From NCBI RefSeq assembly GCF_030817055.1, contig NZ_JAUSYV010000001.1, forward strand, positions 3,434,001 to 3,498,000: DNA of 64,000 nt. The letters run 5' to 3'. How positions within the stretch are numbered: position 1 is the stretch's first letter; each line of letters starts with the position of its first letter. Origin of the DNA: Bacillus sp. V2I10. Lineage in GTDB: Bacteria > Bacillota > Bacilli > Bacillales > Bacillaceae. The translations under genes and the position numbers were made by a program. Below, in pieces: positions 48,491 to 58,416 of the stretch. Under the pieces are notes generated by a model, which did no database searches, was not told the origin of the DNA, and saw nothing but the letters and a program-made list of their open reading frames with translations.

Positions 48491-51079
48491 TTATTTTAAT
48501 TTTTTCTGAATTTGATAGAGTTCATTCATTGCATCAAGCGGCGTCATTTCAAGCAGATTAATTGCCCGTATCTGTTCTAGTACCAGTATGTCTTTTTTCG
48601 GAACCTGTCTGCTTTCCTTCTTTGCAGGCTGTTCATTAAAAAAGGAGAGCTGAGCCTCATCGCTTTTAAATGTTTCCGTCTTCTCCATGATAGATGCAGG
48701 GACTTTTACCGTCTGTTCGGCTTCAAGACTTTCTAAAATTTCTTTTGCTCTGCTGATCAGCTCATTTGGCAGCTCGGCAAGCTCGGCGACATGGATTCCA
48801 TAACTTTTATCTGCCGGACCTTCTTCGATTTTGTGAAGGAACACAACCTTGCCGTTTTCTTCTACGGCTGATACATGGACATTCTGAAGCTGCGGCAATC
48901 CGTCAGCAAGACTAGTAAGCTCATGATAATGAGTGGAGAACAAAGTTTTAGCTCCGATATGATGGTGAATATGTTCAATAATGGCCTGAGCAAGTGCCAT
49001 TCCATCATACGTAGAAGTCCCCCGCCCGATTTCATCAAATAGAATTAAACTTCTTTCCGTAGCATTGACAATCGCATTCCTCGCTTCCAGCATTTCAACC
49101 ATAAAGGTACTTTGCCCTGATATTAGGTCATCCGCTGCTCCTATTCGGGTAAAAATTTGATCAAAGATCGGAAGAACAGCTTCCGAAGCAGGAACAAAAC
49201 AGCCGATTTGAGCAAGGATGGCTGTTAAAGCAACTTGTCTCATATATGTGCTTTTTCCGGACATGTTAGGTCCTGTAATCAGCAGCATTCCGCGTTCATT
49301 TGAGAAATAACAATCGTTTGGAACATATTCTTGAGAATTCATTACTTTTTCAACAACTGGATGTCTGCCGTCCTTAATGAACAGCTCCTGATCTGAAAAA
49401 GTGGGTTTAGAATAATGTCTTTTTTCACTGATGACAGCAAAACACTGAAGCACATCTAATTCACTGATGCACTTAGATAAGGATTGAAGTCTTGGAATAA
49501 ACTTCTTCACTTGTTCACGAAGCTCGACAAACAATTCATATTCGATGTCTACCATTTTTTCTTCTGCTTCAAGAATGAGCGTTTCTTTTTCTTTAAGCTC
49601 CGGTGTTATAAATCTTTCAGCGTTTGTCAGTGTTTGCTTCCGTGTGTACCTGCCTTCTTCAAGCAAGTGTACATTTGCTCTTGTCACTTCAATATAGTAG
49701 CCGAATACCCTGTTAAACCCTATTTTCAGTGATCTGATGCCTGTACGCACCCGCTCCTGCTGTTCAAGCTCTGCTATCCATGATTTGCCGTTTCTGCTCG
49801 CATCTCTGAATTGATCGAGCTGTTCATGAAAGCCGTCTTTCATGATATTGCCGTCTTTAATAGACAGCGGCGGATTCTCTACTAAAGCAGAATCAAGTAA
49901 GTCTGTCAGTTCTGTACAAGGGTCAATTTGTTCTGCCATTTCATTTATTTGATTATCCTTTACAGATGTTAACACTTCTTTGATCGCAGGCACTTGCTGC
50001 AATGATTTCTTCAGCTGGATTAAGTCTCTTGCATTGACATTTCCGAATGCCACTCTCCCCGCAAGTCTTTCAAGATCATAAACTTCCTTTAACCGTTCTC
50101 TGAGATCTTCGCGTTCAAAATAGTGATCAAGCAAGGATTGGACCATTTGAAGCCGGCTTTTGATTTCATTTATAGAAAGCAATGGCCGGTCGATCCACTG
50201 CTTGAGCATTCTCGCGCCCATTGCTGTTTTTGTCTCGTCAAGCAGCCAGAGGAGCGAGCCTTTTTTACCTTTAGAACGGATCGTTTCCGTCAGCTCCAAA
50301 TTCCGCTTGGAGTATAAATCAATTTTCATAAAATCCTGCAGCTGATAGACTTTTACTTTTTGCAGATGATCAAGGCTTCTCTTTTGCGTTTTCTGCAAAT
50401 AGTTATGCAGTCTGCCGAAGGTTTCTTTTAATCTTACATCTTCAAGATGATTGATAATCTCTTCAAATTTCTCTGTGCCCGCATCCATTTCAAACGAAAC
50501 GGTCACTCTTGATTTTTCAGCAATTTTTTTAATATATGATTCAGGAAAATCAGGATGTACAACTAATTCCTTTGCACCAAGAGAATACATTTCATTTATG
50601 ATTTCATCAATATGATTTAGTAAGGTCACTTGATTTTCACCAGTCGATAAATCTGTAACTGCAAAACCAAACTTAGAAGGAAAGGCAGTTACAGACGCTA
50701 AATAGTTATTTTCCCGCTCCTGCAGACCTTTTCCATTCATAACCGTTCCTGGTGTGATCAGCTGCACAACTTCGCGGCGGACAACACCTTTTGCCTGTTT
50801 TGGATCTTCAGTTTGTTCACATATGGCTACCTTGTAGCCTTTTTCTATTAAAGATTCTATATATCCAGGAGCAGAATGATACGGTACACCGCACATTGGA
50901 ATTCGTTCGGTGCCTCCTCCATCTCTGCTCGTTAGTGTAATTTCAAGTTCAGCAGATGCTCTTTTTGCATCTTCAAAAAACATTTCATAAAAGTCGCCTA
51001 AACGAAAAAATAAAAAGGCATCCTGATACTCTGCCTTTATTTTTAAATATTGCTGTATCATCGGCGTATATGTAGCCAT
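48491..51079 (-). CDS. mutS: DNA mismatch repair protein MutS
   Basis: MutS recognises mismatches. From the ATG at 51079 it has 862 residues. The N-terminal mismatch-binding domain shows MIQQYLKIKAEYQDAFLFFR and LGDFYEMFFEDA (the F-x-E wedge). The ATPase domain has LLITGPNMSGKSTYMRQVAL, a Walker B LILFDEIGRGTSTYDGMALA and STHYHELT. The upstream extension of the open frame contains the leader and is rejected. It forms an operon with mutL. Confidence 0.98.
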   Translation of the reverse strand: MATYTPMIQQYLKIKAEYQDAFLFFRLGDFYEMFFEDAKRASAELEITLTSRDGGGTERIPMCGVPYHSAPGYIESLIEKGYKVAICEQTEDPKQAKGVVRREVVQLITPGTVMNGKGLQERENNYLASVTAFPSKFGFAVTDLSTGENQVTLLNHIDEIINEMYSLGAKELVVHPDFPESYIKKIAEKSRVTVSFEMDAGTEKFEEIINHLEDVRLKETFGRLHNYLQKTQKRSLDHLQKVKVYQLQDFMKIDLYSKRNLELTETIRSKGKKGSLLWLLDETKTAMGARMLKQWIDRPLLSINEIKSRLQMVQSLLDHYFEREDLRERLKEVYDLERLAGRVAFGNVNARDLIQLKKSLQQVPAIKEVLTSVKDNQINEMAEQIDPCTELTDLLDSALVENPPLSIKDGNIMKDGFHEQLDQFRDASRNGKSWIAELEQQERVRTGIRSLKIGFNRVFGYYIEVTRANVHLLEEGRYTRKQTLTNAERFITPELKEKETLILEAEEKMVDIEYELFVELREQVKKFIPRLQSLSKCISELDVLQCFAVISEKRHYSKPTFSDQELFIKDGRHPVVEKVMNSQEYVPNDCYFSNERGMLLITGPNMSGKSTYMRQVALTAILAQIGCFVPASEAVLPIFDQIFTRIGAADDLISGQSTFMVEMLEARNAIVNATERSLILFDEIGRGTSTYDGMALAQAIIEHIHHHIGAKTLFSTHYHELTSLADGLPQLQNVHVSAVEENGKVVFLHKIEEGPADKSYGIHVAELAELPNELISRAKEILESLEAEQTVKVPASIMEKTETFKSDEAQLSFFNEQPAKKESRQVPKKDILVLEQIRAINLLEMTPLDAMNELYQIQKKLK

Positions 51080-51221
51080 TGTAATCCCCCATTGCATTTG
51101 CGTACGTATCAAAACAAACTTTATTATAACATACATGGGGGATTTTTTGCTTTGACGAATCCCGGAATGTTGTCCCAGAAATAGTATATTAAAGATGCGA
51201 AAGGTGCAAAATTTTTGAATT

Positions 51222-51260
51222 CCATAAAAAAGAAAAACCAGGAAGATAAATTCTCCCTAG
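51222..51260 (-). terminator. Likely cotE terminator
   Basis: On the minus strand AACTAGGGAGA and TCTTCCTGGTT pair imperfectly, followed by TTTTCTTTTTT. It starts a few bases after the cotE stop. Confidence 0.6.
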
Positions 51261-51267
51261 TTTCCTC

Positions 51268-51813
51268 TTATTCTTCATCTCCGCCGACTAAAAATTCCGG
51301 ATTCAGATCTTCAAACTCTTCATCAAGATCTTCTTCCCAGTCTTCATCCTCTTCAGCAAAGGCTTCTGTGTTAATTGCGACAACCACCTTTGTCTCCCCG
51401 ACAACTTCCGCCAAAAACTCACGCTCAGCCGAAACAACAACTTTGCTTCCATTTGGAGAAATATTGACCTCCATGCAGTTTGGCTGCTGCATCACCTTTG
51501 CAATGACTTCATGCTCATCGTCCAAAAAGTTGTTATCTTTATATTTCAACTTAATGACGTCCACATATGAAACTTTTTCAGTGACAACTTCTGTTTTCGT
51601 ATTATCAGCATACGAATACCATACGTTGATGTCGTAAGTACCTTCAACCTCGACTGTTTTCCCAACCTTTTTTGCATCATATTTATGGTTGATCAACCAG
51701 CCGCCTAGAATGCTTGTTGGTTTTTGCGAAGGAGCAATGCTGTGCGTGGATTGAGTAAACTTCTTGCCTTTCGCAACTACCGCTTTGGTGATTATTTCTC
51801 TGTATTCAGCCAT
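51268..51813 (-). CDS. cotE: Outer spore coat morphogenetic protein CotE
   Basis: CotE directs assembly of the outer coat around the spore in the mother cell. The 181-residue protein has the characteristic MAEYREIITKAVVAKGKKFT start, KPTSILGGWLINHKYDAKKV and a very acidic C-terminus (EEDEDWEEDLDEEFEDLNPE) used for contact with other coat proteins. GAGGAGGGTATGTAC precedes the ATG. Its place between mutS and ymcA is conserved. Mother-cell sigma factor control is expected; no promoter was assigned. Confidence 0.97.
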   Translation of the reverse strand: MAEYREIITKAVVAKGKKFTQSTHSIAPSQKPTSILGGWLINHKYDAKKVGKTVEVEGTYDINVWYSYADNTKTEVVTEKVSYVDVIKLKYKDNNFLDDEHEVIAKVMQQPNCMEVNISPNGSKVVVSAEREFLAEVVGETKVVVAINTEAFAEEDEDWEEDLDEEFEDLNPEFLVGGDEE

Positions 51814-52169
51814 TCGTACATACCCTCCTCAATCAATCTTCATTTAATCCTATGCTGGGCTAGTATGGTTTGTGCTACTAAAATAAAGGAATAAATAATA
51901 TGTTCCACCAATACATGAATCGGTATAGTTCATTGTATGCGTGTACGCCCAGATATGTGCCTAAATTTTGAAAAGAAAGCGGAATTGCCAAGTGGGGTCA
52001 GTTAAGCACAAAGGTTTTGGCAGGAAAGGCGCTTTTTGCCTTTCCTGCTGGCAGTATAAGTAATGATGATTATTTAGAACATAGTTTAATTAGATATTTA
52101 TTTGGTGACGCGGCGGGGTTTTCTGCAGTAATTTTTAATGTTATTGGTGCTAGGGCGGAGTAGCAATAA

Positions 52170-52335
52170 ATTTTATCGGGCTCTATATCATTTTTATCAG
52201 GCATTCTTTTTTATCTGGCTCTATTAGAAATTTATCGGGCTTTTTCCATTAGTTATCCGCAACATATACTTTTATCAGGCACTATTACTTTTTTATCGGA
52301 CTCTATGCGAAATTTATCAGGAACATCTTTTGTTG
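52170..52335. repeat. About 22-bp tandem repeat array TTTATCRGGCNCTAT
   Basis: About eight units of TTTTATCGGGCTCTAT plus a variable 5-6 base tail follow each other (for example at 52170, 52193, 52210, 52230, 52269, 52290, 52312). Units diverge by 10-30%. The array lies between two conserved core genes. Confidence 0.8.
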
Positions 52336-52364
52336 AAAGGCTCTGCTTTATTAAGAAATTAAAA

Positions 52365-52391
52365 AAGCGCACTGCTCTGAACAGTGCGCTT
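52365..52391 (-). terminator. ymcA/miaB terminator
   Basis: AAGCGCACTG and CAGTGCGCTT form a perfect 10-bp stem with a 7-base loop; the minus strand continues with TTTTTAATTTC. It lies just after the ymcA stop. Confidence 0.9.
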
Positions 52392-52396
52392 CTCTT

Positions 52397-52828
52397 TTAG
52401 TGACAGGCTGACCCTGGAGAATTATTTAGTTTTGAACCCGTTTCACCGCTTAACAGATCTCCGCCGGTTGTGCGGATAATTTCGTCTGTCACATGGTTTG
52501 AGATCGTGACTGCAATCAATTGAAGCAAATCGTTCACTTCAACTTGAGATTCTTTAAATTCCTGAATGATTGGAAGTTCATCCAATTCTTCCTGAATTTT
52601 ATCAATTTTATCTTCTACCTGCTTTAATGCTTCCTGCTTGCTGTAATGCTGGAAGTTAACAGCCTGTTTTTGAAGACTTTTAATACTTGCTACTTTTTCA
52701 CGGATTTTTTGATTTTCATTGATTTGAGCTTCCGCTTTTTTGAAAAACTCAACTTCTTTGGTATCAGCAACCATTTGTGCTAATTCACGGGCTTTTGCTA
52801 CGATTTCTTCTTTAGTATATAATGACAT
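52397..52828 (-). CDS. ymcA: YmcA (RicA), RNase Y complex component
   Basis: YmcA forms the Y-complex with YlbF and YaaT, which binds RNase Y, affects mRNA maturation and is needed for biofilm formation and sporulation. The 143 residues are largely helical (EEIVAKARELAQMVADTKEV, DKIDKIQEELDELPII). The C-terminus SPGSACH keeps one of the cysteines that hold an iron-sulfur cluster in the complex. It starts 3 bases after the miaB stop and shares its transcript. Confidence 0.93.
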   Translation of the reverse strand: MSLYTKEEIVAKARELAQMVADTKEVEFFKKAEAQINENQKIREKVASIKSLQKQAVNFQHYSKQEALKQVEDKIDKIQEELDELPIIQEFKESQVEVNDLLQLIAVTISNHVTDEIIRTTGGDLLSGETGSKLNNSPGSACH

Positions 52829-52831
52829 CCC

Positions 52832-54361
52832 CTATTTCACCTCTATCGCTTCTTCTACCATTTCCCCATCTAAAGACCAAGTTTTTGCTTTGTTTATTTT
52901 CACTTTTACAATTTTGCCGACAGCAGACTTTGGACCTTTAAAGTTTACAAGCTTGCTTTTCGTTGTATAACCTGCAAGTACTTCAGGGTTATTTTTGCTT
53001 TCCCCTTCAACAAGCACTTCTACAACCTGACCTTCGTATTCCATCATTTTTTTAGCTGAAATTTCTTTAACAAGATCATTCAGTTTTTGCAGACGAGCTT
53101 TCTTTACTTCCATTGGAACGTTATCCTGCATTTTTGCTGCAGGCGTCCCTTCACGAGGAGAGTAAATGAACGTATAAGCACTGTCGAATTCAACTTCACG
53201 GTACATAGACAGCGTTTCTTCAAATTGCTCATCTGTTTCATTTGGGAAACCTACAATAATATCAGTCGTCAAAGAAGCCGTTGGAATCGCTTCCTTAATT
53301 TTTTTCACTAATGTCATATATTTTTCCCGGTCGTATTTGCGTGCCATCAGCTTTAAGATCTCAGAGCTTCCTGATTGAACAGGCAGATGAATATGATCAA
53401 GCAGGTTACCGCCTTTAGCAAGCACCTCAATCAGATGATCATCAAAATCACGAGGGTGACTTGTTGTAAAGCGGACACGGGCAACATCAATTTTACGGAT
53501 TTCATCCATTAAATCGCCGAGGCCGTATGAAATGTCTTCAAAATCTTTCCCATATGCGTTTACATTCTGGCCAAGCAATGTAATTTCCTTATATCCGCTT
53601 GCAGCAAGCTGACGCACTTCCTGAATGATTTCCTCAGGGCGTCTGCTTCTTTCTTTTCCGCGGGTATAAGGAACGATGCAGTACGTACAGAATTTATCGC
53701 AGCCAAACATGATATTAACCCATGCTTTGACATTTCCTTTACGCTCTCTTGGAAGGTTTTCAATGACATCGCCTTCTTTAGACCAAACTTCGATGACCAT
53801 TTCCTTCGACATGTAGGCGTCTTTAAGAATATTAGGCAAGCGGTGAATGTTATGTGTTCCAAAGATCATGTCAACATGCTGATGTTTTTTCATGATTCTT
53901 GTGACAACGGATTCTTCCTGAGACATACATCCGCAAACACCGATCAATAAACCTGGTTTTTCTCTTTTAAGGGACTTCAGATGGCCGATTTCACCGAATA
54001 CTTTGTTTTCTGCATTTTCACGGATGGCACATGTATTCAGGAGAATCACATCTGCATCTTCTGTTGTGTTCGTAGCTTTATAGCCGAGTGCCATGAAAAT
54101 TCCAGCCATGACTTCAGTATCATGTTCGTTCATTTGGCATCCGTATGTGCGAATCAGAAATTTCTTTCCATTCCCAAGACCTCTGAACTCTTCTGAAATG
54201 CTGAAATCATTTTGGTATTTCACTTCCTCTTTGCCGCGCTTTTTTGCATCCTTTAAGGAAGGAGGCATATAAACGGCTTGGAAATACTTACTGTAATCCT
54301 TTTCGGATTTTTTGTCCGCAGGATTTACCTGTGTATTTTCCAAACGCTGCTTTTCATTCAT
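52832..54361 (-). CDS. miaB: tRNA 2-methylthio-N6-dimethylallyladenosine synthase MiaB
   Basis: MiaB is a radical-SAM enzyme that adds the methylthio group to the i6A37 made by MiaA. The 509 residues contain the N-terminal UPF0004 domain with cluster cysteines (RTYGCQMNEHDTEVMAG, LLNTCAIRENAENK, GCMSQEE), the radical SAM motif FGCDKFCTYCIVPYTRGKE and a C-terminal TRAM domain. The first 60 residues are a Bacillus-type polar extension. GAAAGGAGACTGTTTTAC precedes the ATG. It is followed by ymcA. Confidence 0.97.
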   Translation of the reverse strand: MNEKQRLENTQVNPADKKSEKDYSKYFQAVYMPPSLKDAKKRGKEEVKYQNDFSISEEFRGLGNGKKFLIRTYGCQMNEHDTEVMAGIFMALGYKATNTTEDADVILLNTCAIRENAENKVFGEIGHLKSLKREKPGLLIGVCGCMSQEESVVTRIMKKHQHVDMIFGTHNIHRLPNILKDAYMSKEMVIEVWSKEGDVIENLPRERKGNVKAWVNIMFGCDKFCTYCIVPYTRGKERSRRPEEIIQEVRQLAASGYKEITLLGQNVNAYGKDFEDISYGLGDLMDEIRKIDVARVRFTTSHPRDFDDHLIEVLAKGGNLLDHIHLPVQSGSSEILKLMARKYDREKYMTLVKKIKEAIPTASLTTDIIVGFPNETDEQFEETLSMYREVEFDSAYTFIYSPREGTPAAKMQDNVPMEVKKARLQKLNDLVKEISAKKMMEYEGQVVEVLVEGESKNNPEVLAGYTTKSKLVNFKGPKSAVGKIVKVKINKAKTWSLDGEMVEEAIEVK

Positions 54362-54895
54362 GTAAAACAGTCTCCTTTCAATCCCTTCTAACCCTACTCC
54401 CCGAGTGGGAGTATACCAATTTTATAGTATATATGTTCTTAGTGGACAAAACAATATAGAAATCAAGAAAGGACATATATCTATAGTAAATGAAACGGTA
54501 AAAAAAGAAAAGCGGAGCCTCCCGTTTAGCTCCGTCGGACAGATATAGATCTGCCCAAAACATTTACTGTTCATTCTGTAAAATGATTTTAGCAAATGCA
54601 GCAATTTTACTAGCTGTTTTCTTCCTTCAGCAAATTTTATATTTTTCAGGCTATGTTAAAGGTAAAGTTTGATTTATAAAATATATAAATTAAAAACTCG
54701 TTGAATGATACGAATGTCGAGTTTTCCTATAACTTTCGTAAAAATTGGTTTTCTCAAAGAATCCCATTAGCATTTGGCTAGAACTTCAATAAATGAAACC
54801 AATAGCCTGTTACACACGTAAAGTAATGGAAACAAAGTTTCTTTCTTACTTCCATTTATCTTCAAAAAAAGAGAGGCATCAGCCTCCCCTTTCCA
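54362..54895. other. Intergenic stretch between kbl and miaB
   Basis: It holds the upstream region of miaB with a small palindrome ACTCCC/GGGAGT (about 54394-54410), a hairpin-like AAGCGGAGCC...TAGCTCCG at about 54511-54535, AT-rich sequence and the kbl terminator. No gene is seen. Confidence 0.55.
54862..54884 (-). terminator. kbl terminator
   Basis: On the minus strand GAGGC-TGAT-GCCTC is followed by TCTTTTTTTG, a clear Rho-independent terminator just after kbl. Confidence 0.85.
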
Positions 54896-56074
54896 TTACT
54901 TCAGAATATTTAACTCTTTTGCAGCTTTTTCAAAGATATCCAAAGCTTTCTGAAGCTCTTCTTTTGAATGCTCAGCCGTTACGATAGTACGGACGCGAGC
55001 CTGTCCTTTTGCTACTGTCGGGAATGCAATTCCCTGTGCAAAGACGCCATATTCTCTAAGTTTATCAGAGAATTGATGAGACAAAGCTTCATCGCCTACT
55101 ATGACAGGTGTTACAGGTGTTTCGCTTTTACCTGTATCAAAACCGAGATCTTCAAGGCCTTTTTTGAAGAACTTTGCGTTATCCCAAAGCTTTTCAATCA
55201 GTTGAGGCTCTTCAATAAGTACGTTGATCGCTTCTATACAGGCTGCTGTTACAGCTGGAGGGTGGGACGTACTGAACAAAAATGGACGGCCTTTTTGAAT
55301 AAGATAATCAATTAGAGTACGTGTGCTTGCTACATATCCTCCTAATACACCAACCGCTTTGCTTAAAGTCCCAACCTGGATATGTACACGTCCATCAAGT
55401 CCAAAGTGATTAACTGTTCCTCGGCCGTTTTGGCCAAGTACACCTGATGCATGTGCATCATCAACCATGACTAGTGCATCGTATTTTTCAGCAAGCTCAA
55501 CAATTTCCGGAAGCGGAGCAATATTTCCATCCATAGAGAAGACTCCATCCGTAACAATTAGACGGACTCTATAGTCTGCTGATTCTTTTAGTGCTCTTTC
55601 TAAATCTGCCATATCAACATGGTTATACACTTTGCGCGCAGCCTTTGTTAACCGGATTCCGTCGATGATTGAAGCATGATTCAGAGAATCTGAGATCACA
55701 ACGTCTTCTTTTGTCAGAATAGAAGAAAGAACGCCCTGGTTTGTTGTAAAACCTGACTGGAACACTAGTGCTGCTTCTGTATGCTTAAATTCAGCAAGCT
55801 TCGTTTCAAGTTCTTCATGCATTGTAAAAGTACCGGCAATAGTCCTTACAGATCCGGTTCCTGCTCCAAATTTCTCTGCACCCTTGATTGCTGCTTCTAC
55901 CAGTCTTGGATGAGTTGTTAATCCTAAATAGTTATTAGATGATAATTGAATTAATTCTTTTCCATCGATGACAACTTTTGATGCCTGGTCTGATTCGAGC
56001 GGAATCAGCGTCCGGAATGTTCCTTGCTGTTTCATTTCATCAAGTTCTGCCTGCAAATATTCAAAACCTTTCAT
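54896..56074 (-). CDS. kbl: Glycine C-acetyltransferase (2-amino-3-ketobutyrate CoA ligase)
   Basis: Kbl splits 2-amino-3-ketobutyrate, the product of Tdh, with CoA into glycine and acetyl-CoA. The 392-residue PLP enzyme of the alpha-oxoamine synthase family has LSSNNYLGLTTHPRL, GTGSVRTIAGTFTMHEELE, VDDAHASGVLG and the PLP lysine in QVGTLSKAVGVLGGY. Of two adjacent Met codons the second (MKGFEYLQAEL) is chosen from GGAGGGG spacing. It lies downstream of tdh with a 236-bp gap. Confidence 0.96.
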   Translation of the reverse strand: MKGFEYLQAELDEMKQQGTFRTLIPLESDQASKVVIDGKELIQLSSNNYLGLTTHPRLVEAAIKGAEKFGAGTGSVRTIAGTFTMHEELETKLAEFKHTEAALVFQSGFTTNQGVLSSILTKEDVVISDSLNHASIIDGIRLTKAARKVYNHVDMADLERALKESADYRVRLIVTDGVFSMDGNIAPLPEIVELAEKYDALVMVDDAHASGVLGQNGRGTVNHFGLDGRVHIQVGTLSKAVGVLGGYVASTRTLIDYLIQKGRPFLFSTSHPPAVTAACIEAINVLIEEPQLIEKLWDNAKFFKKGLEDLGFDTGKSETPVTPVIVGDEALSHQFSDKLREYGVFAQGIAFPTVAKGQARVRTIVTAEHSKEELQKALDIFEKAAKELNILK

Positions 56075-56276
56075 CATAGCCCCTCCATTTTCATTCTCTT
56101 ATCACGCATTAATGGACAGTAATTCCTCCGCCTTAAGGTATGTATGGTGTATTCTAGAAAACTAGGGTTGGATTTACTGCCAGTAATAGCCCGAACTTAA
56201 AACACATACTTATGGCTCCACTCACTGCGGCAGCGTCTGTGTACCTGCAATTCTGCGGGCCTTAACTAACATTCAA

Positions 56277-56293
56277 CGGGGGAGAATCCCCCG
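56277..56293. terminator. GC-rich hairpin between tdh and kbl
   Basis: CGGGGG and CCCCCG form a 6-bp stem around AGAAT, 18 bases after the tdh stop. There is no strong U-tract, so it may attenuate rather than end transcription into kbl. Confidence 0.5.
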
Positions 56294-56310
56294 CTGATTG
56301 AAGTTTCATT

Positions 56311-57351
56311 TTATGGGTGTAATACGACTTTACCACATTTACCTTCGATCATTAAATCGAAGCCTTTTTTAAATTCTTCTAAAGAAAAGTGATGAGTAAT
56401 CAGCGGCGTTACATCTACTTGCCCTGATTTTAGAAGTCTTGAAACCTGCTGCCACGTTTCATACATTTTTCTGCCTGTAATTCCCTGTACCGTGATTCCT
56501 TTAAAAACGACATCATTGGTGATATCTATTTCAACTGGACGGACAGGAAGACTCAGGATCGAAACACGTCCGCCATTTGTTACCATTTTAAAACCTTGAT
56601 CCATCGCAATTGGATGCCCTGACATTTCACAGACAACATCTACACCGTTGCCGTCTGTTAATTCATTAATCTTCGCCAAAGGATCTTCATTTTTCGAATT
56701 GACGACCGTTGTTGCGCCCATTTCTTTTGCTAAATTTAAACGGTAGTCGTTCAAATCAAGGGCAATGACCTGAGATGCTCCTGCTGCTTTTGCAACTCCG
56801 ACAGCCATAATCCCAATAGGGCCGCATCCAATGACAGCAACACTTTTTCCTGCAACATCTCCTGCTAAAACTGTGTGAACCGCATTTCCCATCGGTTCTT
56901 GAATAGATGCTACATCAAAAGGCATTTCTTTTGGATTTTTCCAAAGGTTCACTGCCGGCAAAGCCACATACTCTGCAAAGCATCCATCTGTATCGACACC
57001 AATAATTTTTGTGTTTTTACAAATATGATACTGTCCTGTTAAACATTGCGGACATTCATAGCATACTAAATGTGTTTCAGCGGAAACAAAATCTCCGATT
57101 TCAACGCTTGTTACTTTACTTCCTATTTCTACAACTTCTCCAGAAAATTCATGGCCAAATACATACGGCGGGTTCACTCTGCTTTCCGACCATGCATCCC
57201 ATGTATATATATGAACATCTGTTCCGCAGATTGAAGTAGCTTTTACTTTGATCAGCACTTCATTTTCTTTAATCTGAGGGATGTCTACCATCTGCAGTTC
57301 AGCACCAAAGCCTTTGTGGCGCTTAACGATTGCTTTCATTTTTCCATTCAC
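56311..57351 (-). CDS. tdh: L-threonine 3-dehydrogenase
   Basis: Tdh oxidises threonine to 2-amino-3-ketobutyrate with NAD+. The protein is a zinc medium-chain dehydrogenase with ATSICGTDVHIYTWD (catalytic Cys), YVFGHEFSGEVVEIG, the structural-zinc cysteines CYECPQCLTGQYHIC, and the NAD-binding VAVIGCGPIGIMAVGVAKAA. A GTG at 57351 (MNGKMKAIVKRHKG, 346 residues) fits the family length and AAGGAG 8 bases upstream better than the ATG at 57372. It works with Kbl encoded next. Confidence 0.95.
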   Translation of the reverse strand: MNGKMKAIVKRHKGFGAELQMVDIPQIKENEVLIKVKATSICGTDVHIYTWDAWSESRVNPPYVFGHEFSGEVVEIGSKVTSVEIGDFVSAETHLVCYECPQCLTGQYHICKNTKIIGVDTDGCFAEYVALPAVNLWKNPKEMPFDVASIQEPMGNAVHTVLAGDVAGKSVAVIGCGPIGIMAVGVAKAAGASQVIALDLNDYRLNLAKEMGATTVVNSKNEDPLAKINELTDGNGVDVVCEMSGHPIAMDQGFKMVTNGGRVSILSLPVRPVEIDITNDVVFKGITVQGITGRKMYETWQQVSRLLKSGQVDVTPLITHHFSLEEFKKGFDLMIEGKCGKVVLHP

Positions 57352-57511
57352 TATGAACACTCCTTGATCCAAAAACCATCTATTTTTATGAGTATATATG
57401 AAATTCTATCATCCATAAATAGTGGTGTAAAGGAGACTGTCCACTCCGTGTAGACGTTTGAACACATGAGAAAAAAAACTCGCTTATTTTTTTATAAAAC
57501 TTAAAATCAAT

Positions 57512-57539
57512 AAAAAAAACGCCTATCCCGAGGATAGAC
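57512..57539 (-). terminator. korAB terminator
   Basis: GTCTATCC-TCG-GGATAGGC followed by GTTTTTTTTATT on the minus strand, 11 bases after the korB stop. Confidence 0.9.
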
Positions 57540-57549
57540 ATTTTTCTCA

Positions 57550-58416
57550 TTACATAAATTCTGAGAGCAATTCGTTGAATTTCTCTTCGCTGATTTGCAG
57601 ATCGGCCTGTGACAAAGGAGTTTCGCTGTAATTATAGACAAGCTCCTGATATGATGGCTGATTCTTGTTTTGATAAATCAAACCGGTTACAAGTCCGTTT
57701 TTCTCCATCAGAGTCTGCATGGCAGTCATGCGGTTTGATGGGTCATATCCTTCAATATCACTTAGTTTTGTAAGATTTTCTTTAAACCAGTCATATGTGT
57801 TGATTTTATTGTAAGTGACACATGGACTGAAGACATTGATTAAAGAAAATCCTTTATGATTGATCCCTGCTTCAATGATTGAAGTCAAATCTTTTAAATC
57901 AGTTGAGAAGCTTTGTGCTACAAATGTTGCTCCTGCCGTAAGTGCCATTTCCATGACTGATAAAGAAGATTCAATTGAACCTTTCGGCGTGCTCTTTGTT
58001 TTGAAGCCAACTTCACTTCGCGGAGATGTCTGCCCTTTTGTCAAACCATAAATTTGATTATCCATAACGATATAGGTGACATCAATATTTCTTCTGATGG
58101 CATGAATCGTATGGCCCATTCCGATGGCAAATCCGTCACCGTCGCCGCCTGATGCAATTACGGTTAAATCTTTATTTGCCATTTTTACACCTTGCGCGAT
58201 TGGAAGGGAACGGCCGTGAATGCCATGGAAACCGTAAGCGTTGATATAGCCCGAAATACGTCCTGAACATCCGATTCCAGAAACTACAGCAAGCTGATCA
58301 GGTTCGAGGCCTGCATTTGCAGCAGCACGCTGAATGGCCGCTTGTACAGAGAAGTCCCCGCAGCCGGGGCACCAGTTAGGCTTTACATTGTTTCTAAATT
58401 CTTTAAACGTCGCCAT
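57550..58416 (-). CDS. korB: 2-oxoacid:ferredoxin oxidoreductase, beta subunit
   Basis: With KorA it decarboxylates a 2-oxoacid (probably 2-oxoglutarate) to the acyl-CoA, passing electrons to ferredoxin. The 288-residue thiamine-diphosphate subunit shows NWCPGCGDFSVQAAIQRAAA, GIGCSGRISGYINAYGFHGI, the TPP/Mg motif ASGGDGDGFAIGMGHTIHAI and VMDNQIYGLTKGQTSPRSEV. Its ATG directly abuts the korA stop (TAAATG), so they are translationally coupled. Confidence 0.94.
   Translation of the reverse strand: MATFKEFRNNVKPNWCPGCGDFSVQAAIQRAAANAGLEPDQLAVVSGIGCSGRISGYINAYGFHGIHGRSLPIAQGVKMANKDLTVIASGGDGDGFAIGMGHTIHAIRRNIDVTYIVMDNQIYGLTKGQTSPRSEVGFKTKSTPKGSIESSLSVMEMALTAGATFVAQSFSTDLKDLTSIIEAGINHKGFSLINVFSPCVTYNKINTYDWFKENLTKLSDIEGYDPSNRMTAMQTLMEKNGLVTGLIYQNKNQPSYQELVYNYSETPLSQADLQISEEKFNELLSEFM

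Larger units (their letters stand above)
51814..52396. other. cotE upstream region and tandem repeats
   Basis: The 583-bp gap contains no gene. It must hold the cotE promoters (51814-52000), then a short segment of higher GC, and at 52170-52335 a tandem array described separately, followed by the ymcA terminator. Confidence 0.6.

Noticed and set aside
52170..52335. Possible CRISPR array
   Set aside because: Units are contiguous, diverged and have no 30-40 base unique spacers; no cas genes are near.
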